Assembly: GCA_017559555.1 (NCBI GenBank)
Contig: JAFYRH010000221.1
Span: 1-6,517 of the forward strand
Source: Clostridia bacterium
Lineage (GTDB): Bacteria; Bacillota; Clostridia; Oscillospirales; CAG-272
Reading direction: 5' to 3'
Length of the DNA: 6,517 bases
Position 1 is the first letter of the stretch. Each line of letters starts with the position of its first letter. Made by a program: the position numbers and the translations under genes. Below are positions 1 through 6,360 of the stretch, in pieces. The notes under the pieces were generated by a model that saw only the letters and a program-made list of their open reading frames with translations, did not search any database and was not told where the DNA came from.

Positions 1-368
1 GCAATGGCTTCGCCCCAAGCAGCGGCGTTCGCATCGTTCTCAATGTGAAACTCCTTGATGGGGAGCATTTCGCGAAGCATAGGGAGAATGGGGAAGTGGT
101 CAAAGGGGAGATTGTTTGCATAAATTGCTTCACCGCTCTCGTCGCTAACGATGCCGGGGGATGCGATACCAACCGACGTTACCTCGCTGATGTCGATGTT
201 TGCCTTTGCGCATACGTCACGGCACAGGGATGCGATATCAGCAACAATTTCTTCGGCAGCCCTTTCCGCACGGGTAGGAACGCTTGCCTTTTCAACAATC
301 TTAAATTCTTCGTTTACAATACCTGCGGCAATGTTTGTGCCGCCAAGGTCGATACCAATACGATACAT
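1..368 (-). CDS. ROK-family sugar kinase (glucokinase-like), N-terminal part; gene runs off the left edge
   Basis: The reading frame gives 122 codons from an ATG at 366-368 and stays open to the window edge, so roughly the first 40% of a usual ~310-residue ROK kinase is present. It begins directly with the ATP phosphate-binding motif (D7-L-G-G-T-N12), with no N-terminal helix-turn-helix. This favours a ROK kinase over a ROK repressor such as NagC or XylR. E110-N-D112-A-N-A-A-A-W-G-E fits the conserved ROK segment that carries the catalytic aspartate (D112). ROK kinases phosphorylate glucose or related hexoses with ATP in the cytoplasm. The ROK zinc-binding CxCGxxGC motif would lie beyond the edge, so sugar specificity cannot be judged. 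An AAAAGGAG ribosome site (376-383) sits 7 nt before the start. The gene follows hslO after 40 nt with no hairpin between, so it is probably the fourth gene of the same operon. Confidence 0.9.
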   Translation of the reverse strand, partial: MYRIGIDLGGTNIAAGIVNEEFKIVEKASVPTRAERAAEEIVADIASLCRDVCAKANIDISEVTSVGIASPGIVSDESGEAIYANNLPFDHFPILPMLREMLPIKEFHIENDANAAAWGEAI

Positions 369-408
369 AATGGGTCTCCTTTTTGATTTATGTTAATATT
401 TTTTGTTT

Positions 409-1302
409 TCAGTTTTGTGCGAAGATTTCTTCAATATCCTCGCGACCGTAGTATTGCTTTGTATTGCAAAAACGGCATACAAGCTCCAATTTGTCGCTCT
501 TGCCCTCGGCAATTTGCTCGTCAAGCAACTTCATGCAATCTCCCTTACCCAATGTAATGAGCGCTTTTGTGGTGCGCTCGCGACTGCAATTGCAAAGATA
601 ATCCACGTCGATCTCGTCAAAAATATCAAAGGGAATATCTTTCAGGGCAATCGATGCAATTTCTTCAAGGGAAAGTCCTTGGTCGAACAGAGCGGAAACG
701 TTGGAAAGTGCCGGCAGATTCTTTTCGAGTTGGTCTACTGTTTCGGGATCGGCAAAGGGAAGCAACTGAATCAAAATTCCGCCTGCCGCACGGCAAGAGA
801 GATCGGTTTCCACCAAAACGCCAAGTGCGCATACGGTGGGAACCTGCTCGCTTTGTGCGTAGTAAGCGGCAATATCCTCAGCGACTTCGCCGCTGACAAG
901 CTCAATCGAGCCGTGATAAGGCTCGTTTGTGCCAATATCCTTGATAATGTTGAGATATCCCTGACCAACCGCACCGCCAACGTCGAGCTTGCCGCTGGAT
1001 TTGAGAGGGAGGTCAACTGCAGGGTTTTGAATGTATCCGCGCACGTTACCAATGTAGTCGGCAACTGCGAGAACGGTTCCTGCGGGGCCGTCGCCCTTGA
1101 GGCTGACGGTAATCGAATCGGTTTTTTCACCGAGCATACAACCCATCAAGGAGGTGATTGTCAAAAGTCTACCCAAGGTGGCGGTTGCCACAGGGGAAGT
1201 ATTGTGAATGCGAATGGCCTCGTTTACCATTTCGGTAGAGCGGATAACGTGAATACGTGCACTTCCGTCCGAGGTCATAGCGCGCAAAATAGTTGAAGGC
1301 AT
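409..1302 (-). CDS. hslO: Hsp33 redox-regulated holdase chaperone
   Basis: This 297-residue protein has the normal Hsp33 length (about 290). The N-terminal substrate-binding domain includes the typical stretches around residues 67-82 ([10 protein letters not shown]) and 107-117 ([11 protein letters not shown]). The C-terminal redox switch is intact: C237-N-C239 and C276-R-F-C279, the four cysteines that bind zinc in the reduced, inactive protein. In characterised Hsp33, oxidants form disulfides, release zinc, unfold the linker and activate ATP-independent binding of unfolding proteins in the cytosol. The spacing between the two cysteine pairs is 36 residues, about six more than in the E. coli protein (C234 to C265), and the linker holds an extra C256. 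The start is supported by an AAAGGAAA ribosome site (1308-1315), 5 nt upstream. It lies 21 nt after the methyltransferase stop and 40 nt before the ROK kinase, consistent with one operon. Confidence 0.97.
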   Translation of the reverse strand: MPSTILRAMTSDGSARIHVIRSTEMVNEAIRIHNTSPVATATLGRLLTITSLMGCMLGEKTDSITVSLKGDGPAGTVLAVADYIGNVRGYIQNPAVDLPLKSSGKLDVGGAVGQGYLNIIKDIGTNEPYHGSIELVSGEVAEDIAAYYAQSEQVPTVCALGVLVETDLSCRAAGGILIQLLPFADPETVDQLEKNLPALSNVSALFDQGLSLEEIASIALKDIPFDIFDEIDVDYLCNCSRERTTKALITLGKGDCMKLLDEQIAEGKSDKLELVCRFCNTKQYYGREDIEEIFAQN

Positions 1303-1323
1303 AACGGTTTCCTTTGAAAAAAG

Positions 1324-2109
1324 TTATTTTTTAATGGCGCGAGCGGCAATGTACCAACGTTCGCAGTCGGGTGTAGGCTCCGAAAAATCAAATCCGCCCC
1401 AAACGCCAAGCAATTCAAATCCTGCCGAGGCAAGGAGTTGTTTTACGGTCTCGAGGGAGTAGCATCTTTCGGTTTGATGTTCGTCCGAGCGGCGATAGTC
1501 TCCGTTTTCCAACTCTTCAAACAGAGTCAGGTCGAAATCGCAGAGTCCGCTTTCGGGATGGTAGGTGTTTTGCCAACCGCAATATACGGCAGCCTTTTCA
1601 CCGTCATCAAACACGAGCTCATCTTCAAGAATATAGGCATTGCTGCCGTAAGTGTTTTCAAATTTATAAGGGGTGTTCATATCAAAGAGGAACAACCCAT
1701 CGGGATCAAGATAGTTGTGTACGGTTGCAAAACATTTGGAAAGATCCTCGGGGGAGAGCAGATAGTTGACGCTATCGAGGCAACAAGTAACAGCACCAAC
1801 CGTACCATAGAGCTCAAAAGAGCGCATATCCTGCTGCAACCAAAGAATGTTATAGCGACCGTCATTTTGCAGGAGTGCTTCGCCAAGCATATCGGCACTG
1901 CCGTCCACACCGATCATATCGTAGCCGCGAGATGCAAGCTCGAGTGTCATTCTGCCCGTTCCGCAAGCAAGGTCAAGCACTAACTCGGGGCGAGTCTTTA
2001 AAAAGCGATCAAATGCGGCTTCAAAAAAATCTGCCCAAGTGACGTAGTCGATTTCGGCATTGAGTTTATCGTAAACGCGAGCAATCGCCTCGTAACCTTC
2101 GCAACCCAT
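1324..2109 (-). CDS. Class I SAM-dependent methyltransferase, substrate unknown
   Basis: The 261-residue protein has the Rossmann-type methyltransferase core. Motif I is V44-L-D-L-A-C-G-T-G52, the SAM-binding glycine loop. The acidic end of strand 2 is V68-D69, expected to hold the ribose hydroxyls. Q93-D94 fits the adenine-contacting motif, and L134-D-P-D-G-L-F-L-F-D-M144 is the post-core strand typical of the Methyltransf_25/11 families. The C-terminal segment from about 150 to 240 is a beta-rich insertion seen in the family of cytosolic small-molecule or uncharacterised methyltransferases. I cannot name the substrate. The start codon overlaps the upstream stop by one base (TAATG), and an AAAGGTG ribosome site lies inside the preceding gene at 2118-2124, so translation is probably coupled to the TrpR-like regulator. 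No signal peptide or membrane segment is visible. Confidence 0.9.
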   Translation of the reverse strand: MGCEGYEAIARVYDKLNAEIDYVTWADFFEAAFDRFLKTRPELVLDLACGTGRMTLELASRGYDMIGVDGSADMLGEALLQNDGRYNILWLQQDMRSFELYGTVGAVTCCLDSVNYLLSPEDLSKCFATVHNYLDPDGLFLFDMNTPYKFENTYGSNAYILEDELVFDDGEKAAVYCGWQNTYHPESGLCDFDLTLFEELENGDYRRSDEHQTERCYSLETVKQLLASAGFELLGVWGGFDFSEPTPDCERWYIAARAIKK

Positions 2110-2408
2110 TAGCGATGCACCTTTCTGTTCAGTCTGTCCAAAACCTTCACATAACCGTCGCTACCGTATTTGATGCAACGGTTTACGCGGCTGATGGTGG
2201 CGGTGGAAAGTCCGGTTTGTGACGCAATTTCGGTATAAACTTGATTATCCATCAGCATTTTTGCCGCCAGAAGACGGCGCGACATTTCCTGCAATTCGGA
2301 AGCCGTGCAAAGATCCTCCAAAAAGTGGCGGCATTCTTCAGGCGTTTGCAGAGTCAGGAGCCCTTGGCACAGATATTCCAAAAGTTCTTCATTGTTGAGG
2401 TTTCTCAT
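2109..2408 (-). CDS. yerC: TrpR-related DNA-binding protein, YerC/YecD family
   Basis: This 99-residue all-helical protein matches the size and pattern of the Firmicute YerC/YecD branch of the Trp-repressor superfamily. The N-terminal half (about 5-50) is amphipathic and would form the dimerisation helices, ending in E38-L-Q-E-M-S-R-R-L-L-A-A. The helix-turn-helix spans about 58-80 (Y58-T-E-I-A-S-Q-T-G-L-S-T-A-T-I-S-R-V-N), and its S-T-A-T-I-S-R recognition segment resembles the TrpR recognition helix. A small-molecule ligand is not known for this branch, and tryptophan binding should not be assumed. It is the first gene of the operon, directly behind the promoter, a position common for an autoregulator; that role is inference. 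An AAAGGAG ribosome site (2420-2426) lies 11 nt from the ATG, somewhat far but the only good candidate. The next gene starts within its stop codon. Confidence 0.9.
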   Translation of the reverse strand: MRNLNNEELLEYLCQGLLTLQTPEECRHFLEDLCTASELQEMSRRLLAAKMLMDNQVYTEIASQTGLSTATISRVNRCIKYGSDGYVKVLDRLNRKVHR

Positions 2409-2419
2409 TTTGGGGAAAT

Positions 2420-2426
2420 CTCCTTT
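2420..2426 (-). promoter_or_regulatory. Ribosome binding site of the yerC-like gene
   Basis: The minus strand reads AAAGGAG followed by AT, a near-perfect anti-16S match. The gap to the ATG at 2406-2408 is 11 nt, longer than the 5-8 nt seen at the other genes in this window. No alternative ATG or GTG in frame fits closer, so this site sets the start. Confidence 0.75.
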
Positions 2427-2444
2427 GCGTAATCATTCATCCTA

Positions 2445-2473
2445 ATTGTAACATAAAAATATGTAAAAGTAAA
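2445..2473 (-). promoter_or_regulatory. Sigma-A-type promoter of the yerC-MTase-hslO-ROK operon
   Basis: On the minus strand a TTTACT -35 box (2468-2473) is followed after exactly 17 nt by TACAAT (2445-2450). The -10 box is preceded by TG one base away, giving the extended form TGTTACAAT. Transcription would start near 2438, about 30 nt before the first ATG. The spacer itself contains the inverted repeat ACATA-AAAA-TATGT (2451-2464), a possible operator. The whole 98-bp gap to the GH127 gene is AT-rich and shows no terminator hairpin for the upstream unit. Confidence 0.7.
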
Positions 2474-2506
2474 TATATAAGTTAAATTTTTCTCTATAAA
2501 ATTCGA

Positions 2507-4366
2507 TTATTTATGGCGGCGAATCCATACCAGCATATCGCTCTCACCACGATTGGCAAAAGCAAAATAGGGAATACACTTTACGTGTACTGCTTCGGTA
2601 GTGCTTTGGGACGCATCAAAATAGAGAGAGGTCCTTTCCTTTAAACGGAAAGCAGAGAGCGTGACCGAATACAAGCCATGAAAATCCAATTTCTCGATAG
2701 CATTGGTGAGGGCATCGATCGATACCTCAATGCGATTGAGGCGGTTGCCGTTGTCCACACCCTCGAAGCAGTAAACTACGGGACCGCGTATCAGTGCCAT
2801 TCTGCCAACGTTGTCACGTACCATAGGATTGGCACTGACAAACGAAAGGGAAATATGAAAATCCAAATCAAGGGTGAAATCCTTGTATACTGATATATAA
2901 GCATAGCCATCGCGCACCTCGGGGGAGATAACCACACCGTCAAGCGCAACCGTAAGCTTTTTGCACCACTCTGGCACACGCAAAGAAATTGTTTTTGCTG
3001 TATAGCCGTGCCCCTTAATGCATGCTTTACCAACGCGAGCATAATCTTCGGTGATGCAGAGCGTACCGTAAGGGGTATTCAATTTGGCTGATATGTATTG
3101 CTCAACGCAAAGAGCATCGCCCTCGTCAACGCAAATATAGTCGCCAAGATGGGCGAAAAAGCGGTTTATGTTAGGAGGACAGCAAGAGCAGCCAAACACC
3201 TCAAGGCGTTGGGTAATGGGCAGGCGAGCGCGCTGTCTTATGGGAACTGCCACCTCGCGTCCGTATTCTTCCAGGGCGATTTCCAAGGGATTCTCATAGA
3301 AGAAGGATTTGCCGTCCAGCGAGGTTGAAGAAAGCATTGCATTGTAAAGTACGCGCTCGCACAGATGCCCGTATTTAGCTTGTTTGGAAAGCTTTCGCAT
3401 ACGAGAGGCAAACATCATCATTGCCACGGCACAGCAGCTCTCGGTGTAGGCTGTGCGATTGGGCAAGTCATAAGGAACGGTAAAGCTCTCGGTTGTGGGG
3501 GTAGAGCCCACACCGCCGGTGATATACATTTTGCCGTTTGTAATATCAAAGAAGATTTTTTCCAAGTTATCAAACAAAAGGGCATCACTCGTTTCGGCGG
3601 CAAGGTCGGCAATACCGCTGTAAAGATAGAGCGCGCGCACACAGTGACCGTTGGCACTTTCCAAATGTCGAATGTCTACGTCATCCTGCGAGCCAAAAAG
3701 GTTGTCCTCATAAATGGGGGTGTCTTTTTTGTTGTTTCCGCGCATTTCCAAAAAGAAGCGTGCCATATTTAAATATTTTTGTTTTTTTGTATGGCGATAA
3801 AGCTTAATGAGTGCGAGCTCGATTTCCTCGTGTCCGGGGGTTACAAATTCTGCGGAATCTTCCACAAGGAATACGCGCTCGATCAGGTCACAGTAACGCT
3901 CCATTATTTTGAGAAAACGGTCACGTCCCGTCGCCTTGTGATAGGCAATAGCGGCTTCGATGAGGTGTCCTGCGCAGTAAAGCTCGTGACGGTCACGATT
4001 GGAAAAGATGAGGTGGGGGCTGACTTGTTGATGCTCGGAGTTGAGGTATCCGTCCTGTCTTTGTGCACGCTCCATACAGTCGATGAGCTCCTCACAAAGC
4101 GACTCGTGTTCACGCATAGCTTCGGGGTCTTGCTCCAAAAGGTAGGCAACTGCTTCCATCCATTTGGCAACGTCCGAGTCATAAAAGAAGTGCGGTTTTT
4201 TGCCGCTTGTAGCATAGTTGAAGCGTAGAGCATCAAAGCGACCGGTCTCTTCAAATCTTTTGCGAACATTGGCAAGGGAAACATTCTTGTTCAAATCACT
4301 TCTGTCTTTCCAAAAACCATCGGTGAGAGTGACAGACTGAAAGGGAATAAAATCAACGGTTTTCAT
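2507..4366 (-). CDS. Glycoside hydrolase family 127 (DUF1680), beta-L-arabinofuranosidase-like, cytoplasmic
   Basis: The 619-residue protein is full length for GH127 and lacks a signal peptide, so it acts in the cytoplasm on imported oligosaccharides. Family landmarks are present: H59-F-F-Y-D-S-D-V-A-K-W at the start of the (alpha/alpha)6 barrel, H127-E-L-Y-C-A-G-H134, and the C-terminal beta-rich part ending A602-F-A-N-R-G-E. Against the Bifidobacterium longum enzyme HypBA1 (acid/base E322; zinc ligands E338, C340, C417, C418; nucleophile C417), the matching residues are E293, E309, C311, C395 and C396. The E293-E309 distance of 16 residues is identical. The complete zinc-thiolate site implies an active retaining hydrolase. 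The exact substrate (beta-L-arabinofuranosides or another furanoside) is not determined by the sequence. It starts 3 nt after the tcdA stop, with AAAAGGAG (4373-4380) lying across the end of tcdA. No transporter or other sugar gene adjoins it. Confidence 0.93.
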   Translation of the reverse strand: MKTVDFIPFQSVTLTDGFWKDRSDLNKNVSLANVRKRFEETGRFDALRFNYATSGKKPHFFYDSDVAKWMEAVAYLLEQDPEAMREHESLCEELIDCMERAQRQDGYLNSEHQQVSPHLIFSNRDRHELYCAGHLIEAAIAYHKATGRDRFLKIMERYCDLIERVFLVEDSAEFVTPGHEEIELALIKLYRHTKKQKYLNMARFFLEMRGNNKKDTPIYEDNLFGSQDDVDIRHLESANGHCVRALYLYSGIADLAAETSDALLFDNLEKIFFDITNGKMYITGGVGSTPTTESFTVPYDLPNRTAYTESCCAVAMMMFASRMRKLSKQAKYGHLCERVLYNAMLSSTSLDGKSFFYENPLEIALEEYGREVAVPIRQRARLPITQRLEVFGCSCCPPNINRFFAHLGDYICVDEGDALCVEQYISAKLNTPYGTLCITEDYARVGKACIKGHGYTAKTISLRVPEWCKKLTVALDGVVISPEVRDGYAYISVYKDFTLDLDFHISLSFVSANPMVRDNVGRMALIRGPVVYCFEGVDNGNRLNRIEVSIDALTNAIEKLDFHGLYSVTLSAFRLKERTSLYFDASQSTTEAVHVKCIPYFAFANRGESDMLVWIRRHK

Positions 4367-4369
4367 ACC

Positions 4370-5083
4370 TTACTCCTTTTCTGAGATTGCACGAATGATC
4401 TCGCCTGCCATGATAAGTCCCGCAACGGGCGGAACGTAAGGAAGAGATGCCGGGGGAATTCTATCGCCACCGTCGGGGGAGAAGAGAGGCTTTTTGGCTT
4501 CTTCGGTAGAGTAAACCACCTTGAGATGTGTAATGCCGCGTGCCTTGAGTTCTCGACGCATCACACGCGCCAAGGGGCATCCGCTTGTTTTAGAAAGGTC
4601 GGTGACAGCGAAGCGTGTAGCATCCAATTTATTGCCGGTTCCCATAGCGCTGATGAGGGGAACGTTCGCCGCCGCGCAACGCACGGCAAGCTCTATTTTT
4701 GCCGATACTGTATCAATGGCATCTGCTACGTAGTCAAAGTCGAAAAGAGGGAAGTCGTCGGCGTTTTCGGGTAGATAAAAGACTTGGTGAGTGACGACCT
4801 TACATTCGGGATTGATGTCGCGGATGCGCTCTTTCATCACTTCCACCTTGGGGCGACCGACAGTGGAGTGCAGAGCCACGATTTGGCGATTGATGTTGGA
4901 GAGAGAAATAGTGTCGTTATCGAATAAATGTAACTCTCCCACACCGGCACGAGCCAATGCTTCGCAAACGTATCCGCCAACGCCGCCAACACCAAAAACG
5001 GCAACCTTTGCTGCCGTCAAGTTTTCAATTCCATCTTCGCCCAAAAGCATTGCCGAGCGGATGTGTTCTTCTTTTATCTTCAT
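4370..5083 (-). CDS. tcdA: tRNA threonylcarbamoyladenosine dehydratase (ThiF/MoeB/HesA superfamily)
   Basis: The 237-residue protein is an E1-like ATP-dependent enzyme. The nucleotide-binding loop is G31-V-G-G-V-G-G37, followed by the superfamily segment F54-D-N-D-T-I-S60 and S62-N-I-N-R-Q67 that places ATP and magnesium, then D121-A-I-D-T. The C-terminal portion (S145-A-M-G-T-G-N-K-L-D, S167-G-C-P-L-A-R-V-M-R-R and P215-Y-V-P-P-V-A-G) is diagnostic of TcdA/CsdL rather than ThiF or MoeB. TcdA adenylates and cyclises the N6-threonylcarbamoyladenosine at tRNA position 37 to its cyclic form (ct6A), aiding ANN decoding. Its E. coli partners CsdA and CsdE are not in this window, and the protein is about 30 residues shorter than the E. 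coli one. The start has GGAGG (5091-5095) 7 nt upstream and lies behind a good promoter. GH127 follows 3 nt downstream. Confidence 0.95.
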   Translation of the reverse strand: MKIKEEHIRSAMLLGEDGIENLTAAKVAVFGVGGVGGYVCEALARAGVGELHLFDNDTISLSNINRQIVALHSTVGRPKVEVMKERIRDINPECKVVTHQVFYLPENADDFPLFDFDYVADAIDTVSAKIELAVRCAAANVPLISAMGTGNKLDATRFAVTDLSKTSGCPLARVMRRELKARGITHLKVVYSTEEAKKPLFSPDGGDRIPPASLPYVPPVAGLIMAGEIIRAISEKE

Positions 5084-5112
5084 AGCCTTGCCTCCATAAA
5101 AGTTCTGTGCTC

Positions 5113-5141
5113 ATTATAGCAGAAATTTATCTTTTTTGCAA
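5113..5141 (-). promoter_or_regulatory. Sigma-A-type promoter of tcdA-GH127
   Basis: The minus strand shows TTGCAA (5136-5141), a 17-nt spacer, and a consensus TATAAT (5113-5118). The expected transcript starts near 5106 and has a leader of about 23 nt with GGAGG before the tcdA ATG. It points away from the Nudix promoter. Confidence 0.8.
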
Positions 5142-5156
5142 GTGCTTCTTTACAAA
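5135..5156. repeat. Imperfect inverted repeat covering both divergent -35 boxes; possible operator
   Basis: The half-sites TTTGCAA (5135-5141) and TTACAAA (5150-5156) are inverted copies with six of seven positions paired, separated by 8 nt. Part of the symmetry follows simply from two head-to-head -35 boxes. A role as a protein-binding site is therefore only a possibility. Confidence 0.35.
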
Positions 5157-5177
5157 TTAAGAAAAATATAGTATAAT
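5149..5177 (+). promoter_or_regulatory. Sigma-A-type promoter of the Nudix-DUF1934 operon
   Basis: TTTACA (5149-5154), a 17-nt spacer and a consensus TATAAT (5172-5177) form a near-ideal promoter. Transcription would begin near 5184, about 24 nt before the ATG. Its -35 box is 7 bp from that of the divergent tcdA promoter. Confidence 0.85.
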
Positions 5178-5193
5178 ATATAAGACTTGAAAC

Positions 5194-5199
5194 AAGGAG
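5194..5199 (+). promoter_or_regulatory. Ribosome binding site that fixes the Nudix start
   Basis: AAGGAG lies 8 nt before the ATG at 5208. An in-frame TTG at 5187 would extend the protein by seven residues, but it lies upstream of this site and only a few bases from the predicted transcription start. The ATG is therefore preferred. Confidence 0.85.
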
Positions 5200-5207
5200 A
5201 GCAAAAA

Positions 5208-5780
5208 ATGATGCGTGATGAACACTTGATCGAGACCTGTGCCGCCTCTAAATTGGTTTTTGACGGCAAAATTTTGCACGTTTATGTTGATGACATCAAC
5301 CTGCCGAATGGGGCTATGGGTTTTCGTGAATATATCAAACATATCGGTGCAGTAGCCGTTCTTCCTCTAACCGATGACGGCAAGGTGATCTGCGTGCGCC
5401 AATATCGCTATGCCGTGGGGCAGGTGACTCTTGAAATTCCCGCAGGCAAACTCGATGCTCCCGACGAAGACCCTCGCGAGGCGACCTTGCGCGAGTTGCG
5501 CGAAGAAACGGGCGCACGATGCAAGAATTTGACCTATCTTGGCACATATTTGGCATCACCTGCTATTTTGGATGAAAAAATCAACCTATATCTTGCGCGC
5601 GGACTCGATTTTGGCGAGACCGATCCCGACGATGATGAATTCATTGACGTGGTGCAAATTCCGCTTGACGAAATGGTCGAGCGTGTGATGCGTGGCGAAA
5701 TTTTGGACGGCAAAACACAGCTTGCCGTGCTCAAGGTCAACGAACTGTTGCGCCGCGAAGAGACAAAGAAAGAGAGATAA
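5208..5780 (+). CDS. nudF: Nudix hydrolase, ADP-ribose pyrophosphatase type
   Basis: The 190-residue protein has the length and layout of ADP-ribose pyrophosphatases. An N-terminal strand pair (about 16-45) probably helps dimerisation. Then come V62-R-Q-Y-R-Y, P78-A-G and the Nudix helix box running from G80 to A103, ending R95-E-L-R-E-E-T-G. The glutamates of R-E-x-x-E-E bind the catalytic magnesium ions. E144 within D-D-D-E-F lies where the second catalytic loop is expected. The enzyme would split ADP-ribose into AMP and ribose 5-phosphate, removing a reactive metabolite; related sugar nucleotides are possible substrates. The first part of the box reads G-x6-E instead of G-x5-E, a one-residue expansion of the loop. 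It is the first gene of a plus-strand operon, with the DUF1934 gene starting 3 nt after its stop. Confidence 0.92.
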   Translation: MMRDEHLIETCAASKLVFDGKILHVYVDDINLPNGAMGFREYIKHIGAVAVLPLTDDGKVICVRQYRYAVGQVTLEIPAGKLDAPDEDPREATLRELREETGARCKNLTYLGTYLASPAILDEKINLYLARGLDFGETDPDDDEFIDVVQIPLDEMVERVMRGEILDGKTQLAVLKVNELLRREETKKER

Positions 5781-5783
5781 ACA

Positions 5784-6323
5784 ATGACAAAACAAAACGT
5801 AATGATTGATATTTTGACCTCGCGTGTAGAGATGAACCTCTCTCTCTTTGCCGAGGAAATGGAAAACGAAGAAGCAGAAGAGGAATTGCCGGCTTCTTTT
5901 GAGGAGACTCTCAAATCTATGACGGGTGAGATGCCCGAGCCCACCGAAATGCTGATGGAGGGCAAGCTTTTGGTAGCAGAACACCGTGTAGAGTTGGTCT
6001 ATGCCGAAAGTGAGCTGACGGGTATGCAAGGTTCTGTTACCGCCATCGGCTTTGAACCTGCCCACCCTGAACTCGTATCTATGGTTCGCACGGGTCCCGT
6101 TCGCACGGCAATGACCTTTGAAGAAGGCAAACGACACATCTGTCTTTACAACACACCTTTTTCCGAGTTCGAAGTTTGTGTTCGCACCCTCAAGGTCGAA
6201 AACCGCCTCTTGGAGGAAAACAAAATAGAACTCGATTACCTCATCGAAATCCACGGCGCGCAAGCCGAGCATTGCAAAATGACGGTCACCGTTCGACCGA
6301 GTGGGGAACTTGAAGTGCAATAA
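5784..6323 (+). CDS. DUF1934 (YwiB-like) beta-barrel protein
   Basis: The 179-residue protein fits DUF1934, a Firmicute family with a calycin-like beta-barrel and no established function; B. subtilis YwiB is a member. Supporting landmarks are the strand pattern around M57-E-G-K-L, Y73-A-E-S-E-L-T-G-M-Q-G83, R102-T-G-P-V, M110-T-F-E-E-G-K-R-H118, Y122-N-T-P-F and V131-C-V-R-T-L-K-V. Most members are about 140 residues. The surplus here lies between the first strand (about 5-20) and residue 54: a Glu-rich segment with 12 glutamates between positions 24 and 52. No signal peptide or membrane segment is visible, so it is probably cytosolic. It starts 3 nt after the Nudix stop and lacks a strong ribosome site, having only GAGAG at 5771-5776, which suggests translational coupling. 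The link with the Nudix enzyme is positional only. Confidence 0.85.
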   Translation: MTKQNVMIDILTSRVEMNLSLFAEEMENEEAEEELPASFEETLKSMTGEMPEPTEMLMEGKLLVAEHRVELVYAESELTGMQGSVTAIGFEPAHPELVSMVRTGPVRTAMTFEEGKRHICLYNTPFSEFEVCVRTLKVENRLLEENKIELDYLIEIHGAQAEHCKMTVTVRPSGELEVQ

Positions 6324-6331
6324 CAATCATA

Positions 6332-6352
6332 ACCACCCGTCAAACGGGTGGT
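6332..6352. repeat. Stem-loop 1 after the DUF1934 stop
   Basis: ACCACCCGT (6332-6340) and ACGGGTGGT (6344-6352) pair perfectly over 9 bp around a CAA loop. It begins 9 nt after the stop codon. No T-run follows on either strand, so on its own it is not a typical intrinsic terminator. Confidence 0.85.
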
Positions 6353-6360
6353 ATGCACAA

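Noticed and set aside
45..396. Plus-strand open frames opposite the ROK kinase
   Set aside because: They are antisense to a frame with clear ROK motifs and lack initiation signals.
403..1296. A 297-codon open frame on the plus strand, fully antisense to hslO
   Set aside because: It mirrors hslO codon for codon, has no ribosome site or promoter, and its product has no recognisable domain. Antisense openness is explained by the codon use of the real gene.
2409..2506. Intrinsic terminator for the tcdA-GH127 unit
   Set aside because: The gap is AT-rich, but no GC-containing stem followed by a T-run on the minus strand could be found.
5187..5207. TTG at 5187 as the Nudix start
   Set aside because: The TTG lies upstream of the clear AAGGAG site and only about 10 nt from the -10 box. 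The ATG at 5208 has ideal spacing.
5586..6326. A 246-codon open frame on the minus strand across the Nudix and DUF1934 genes
   Set aside because: It crosses two well-supported plus-strand genes and their junction, with no ribosome site and no family resemblance.
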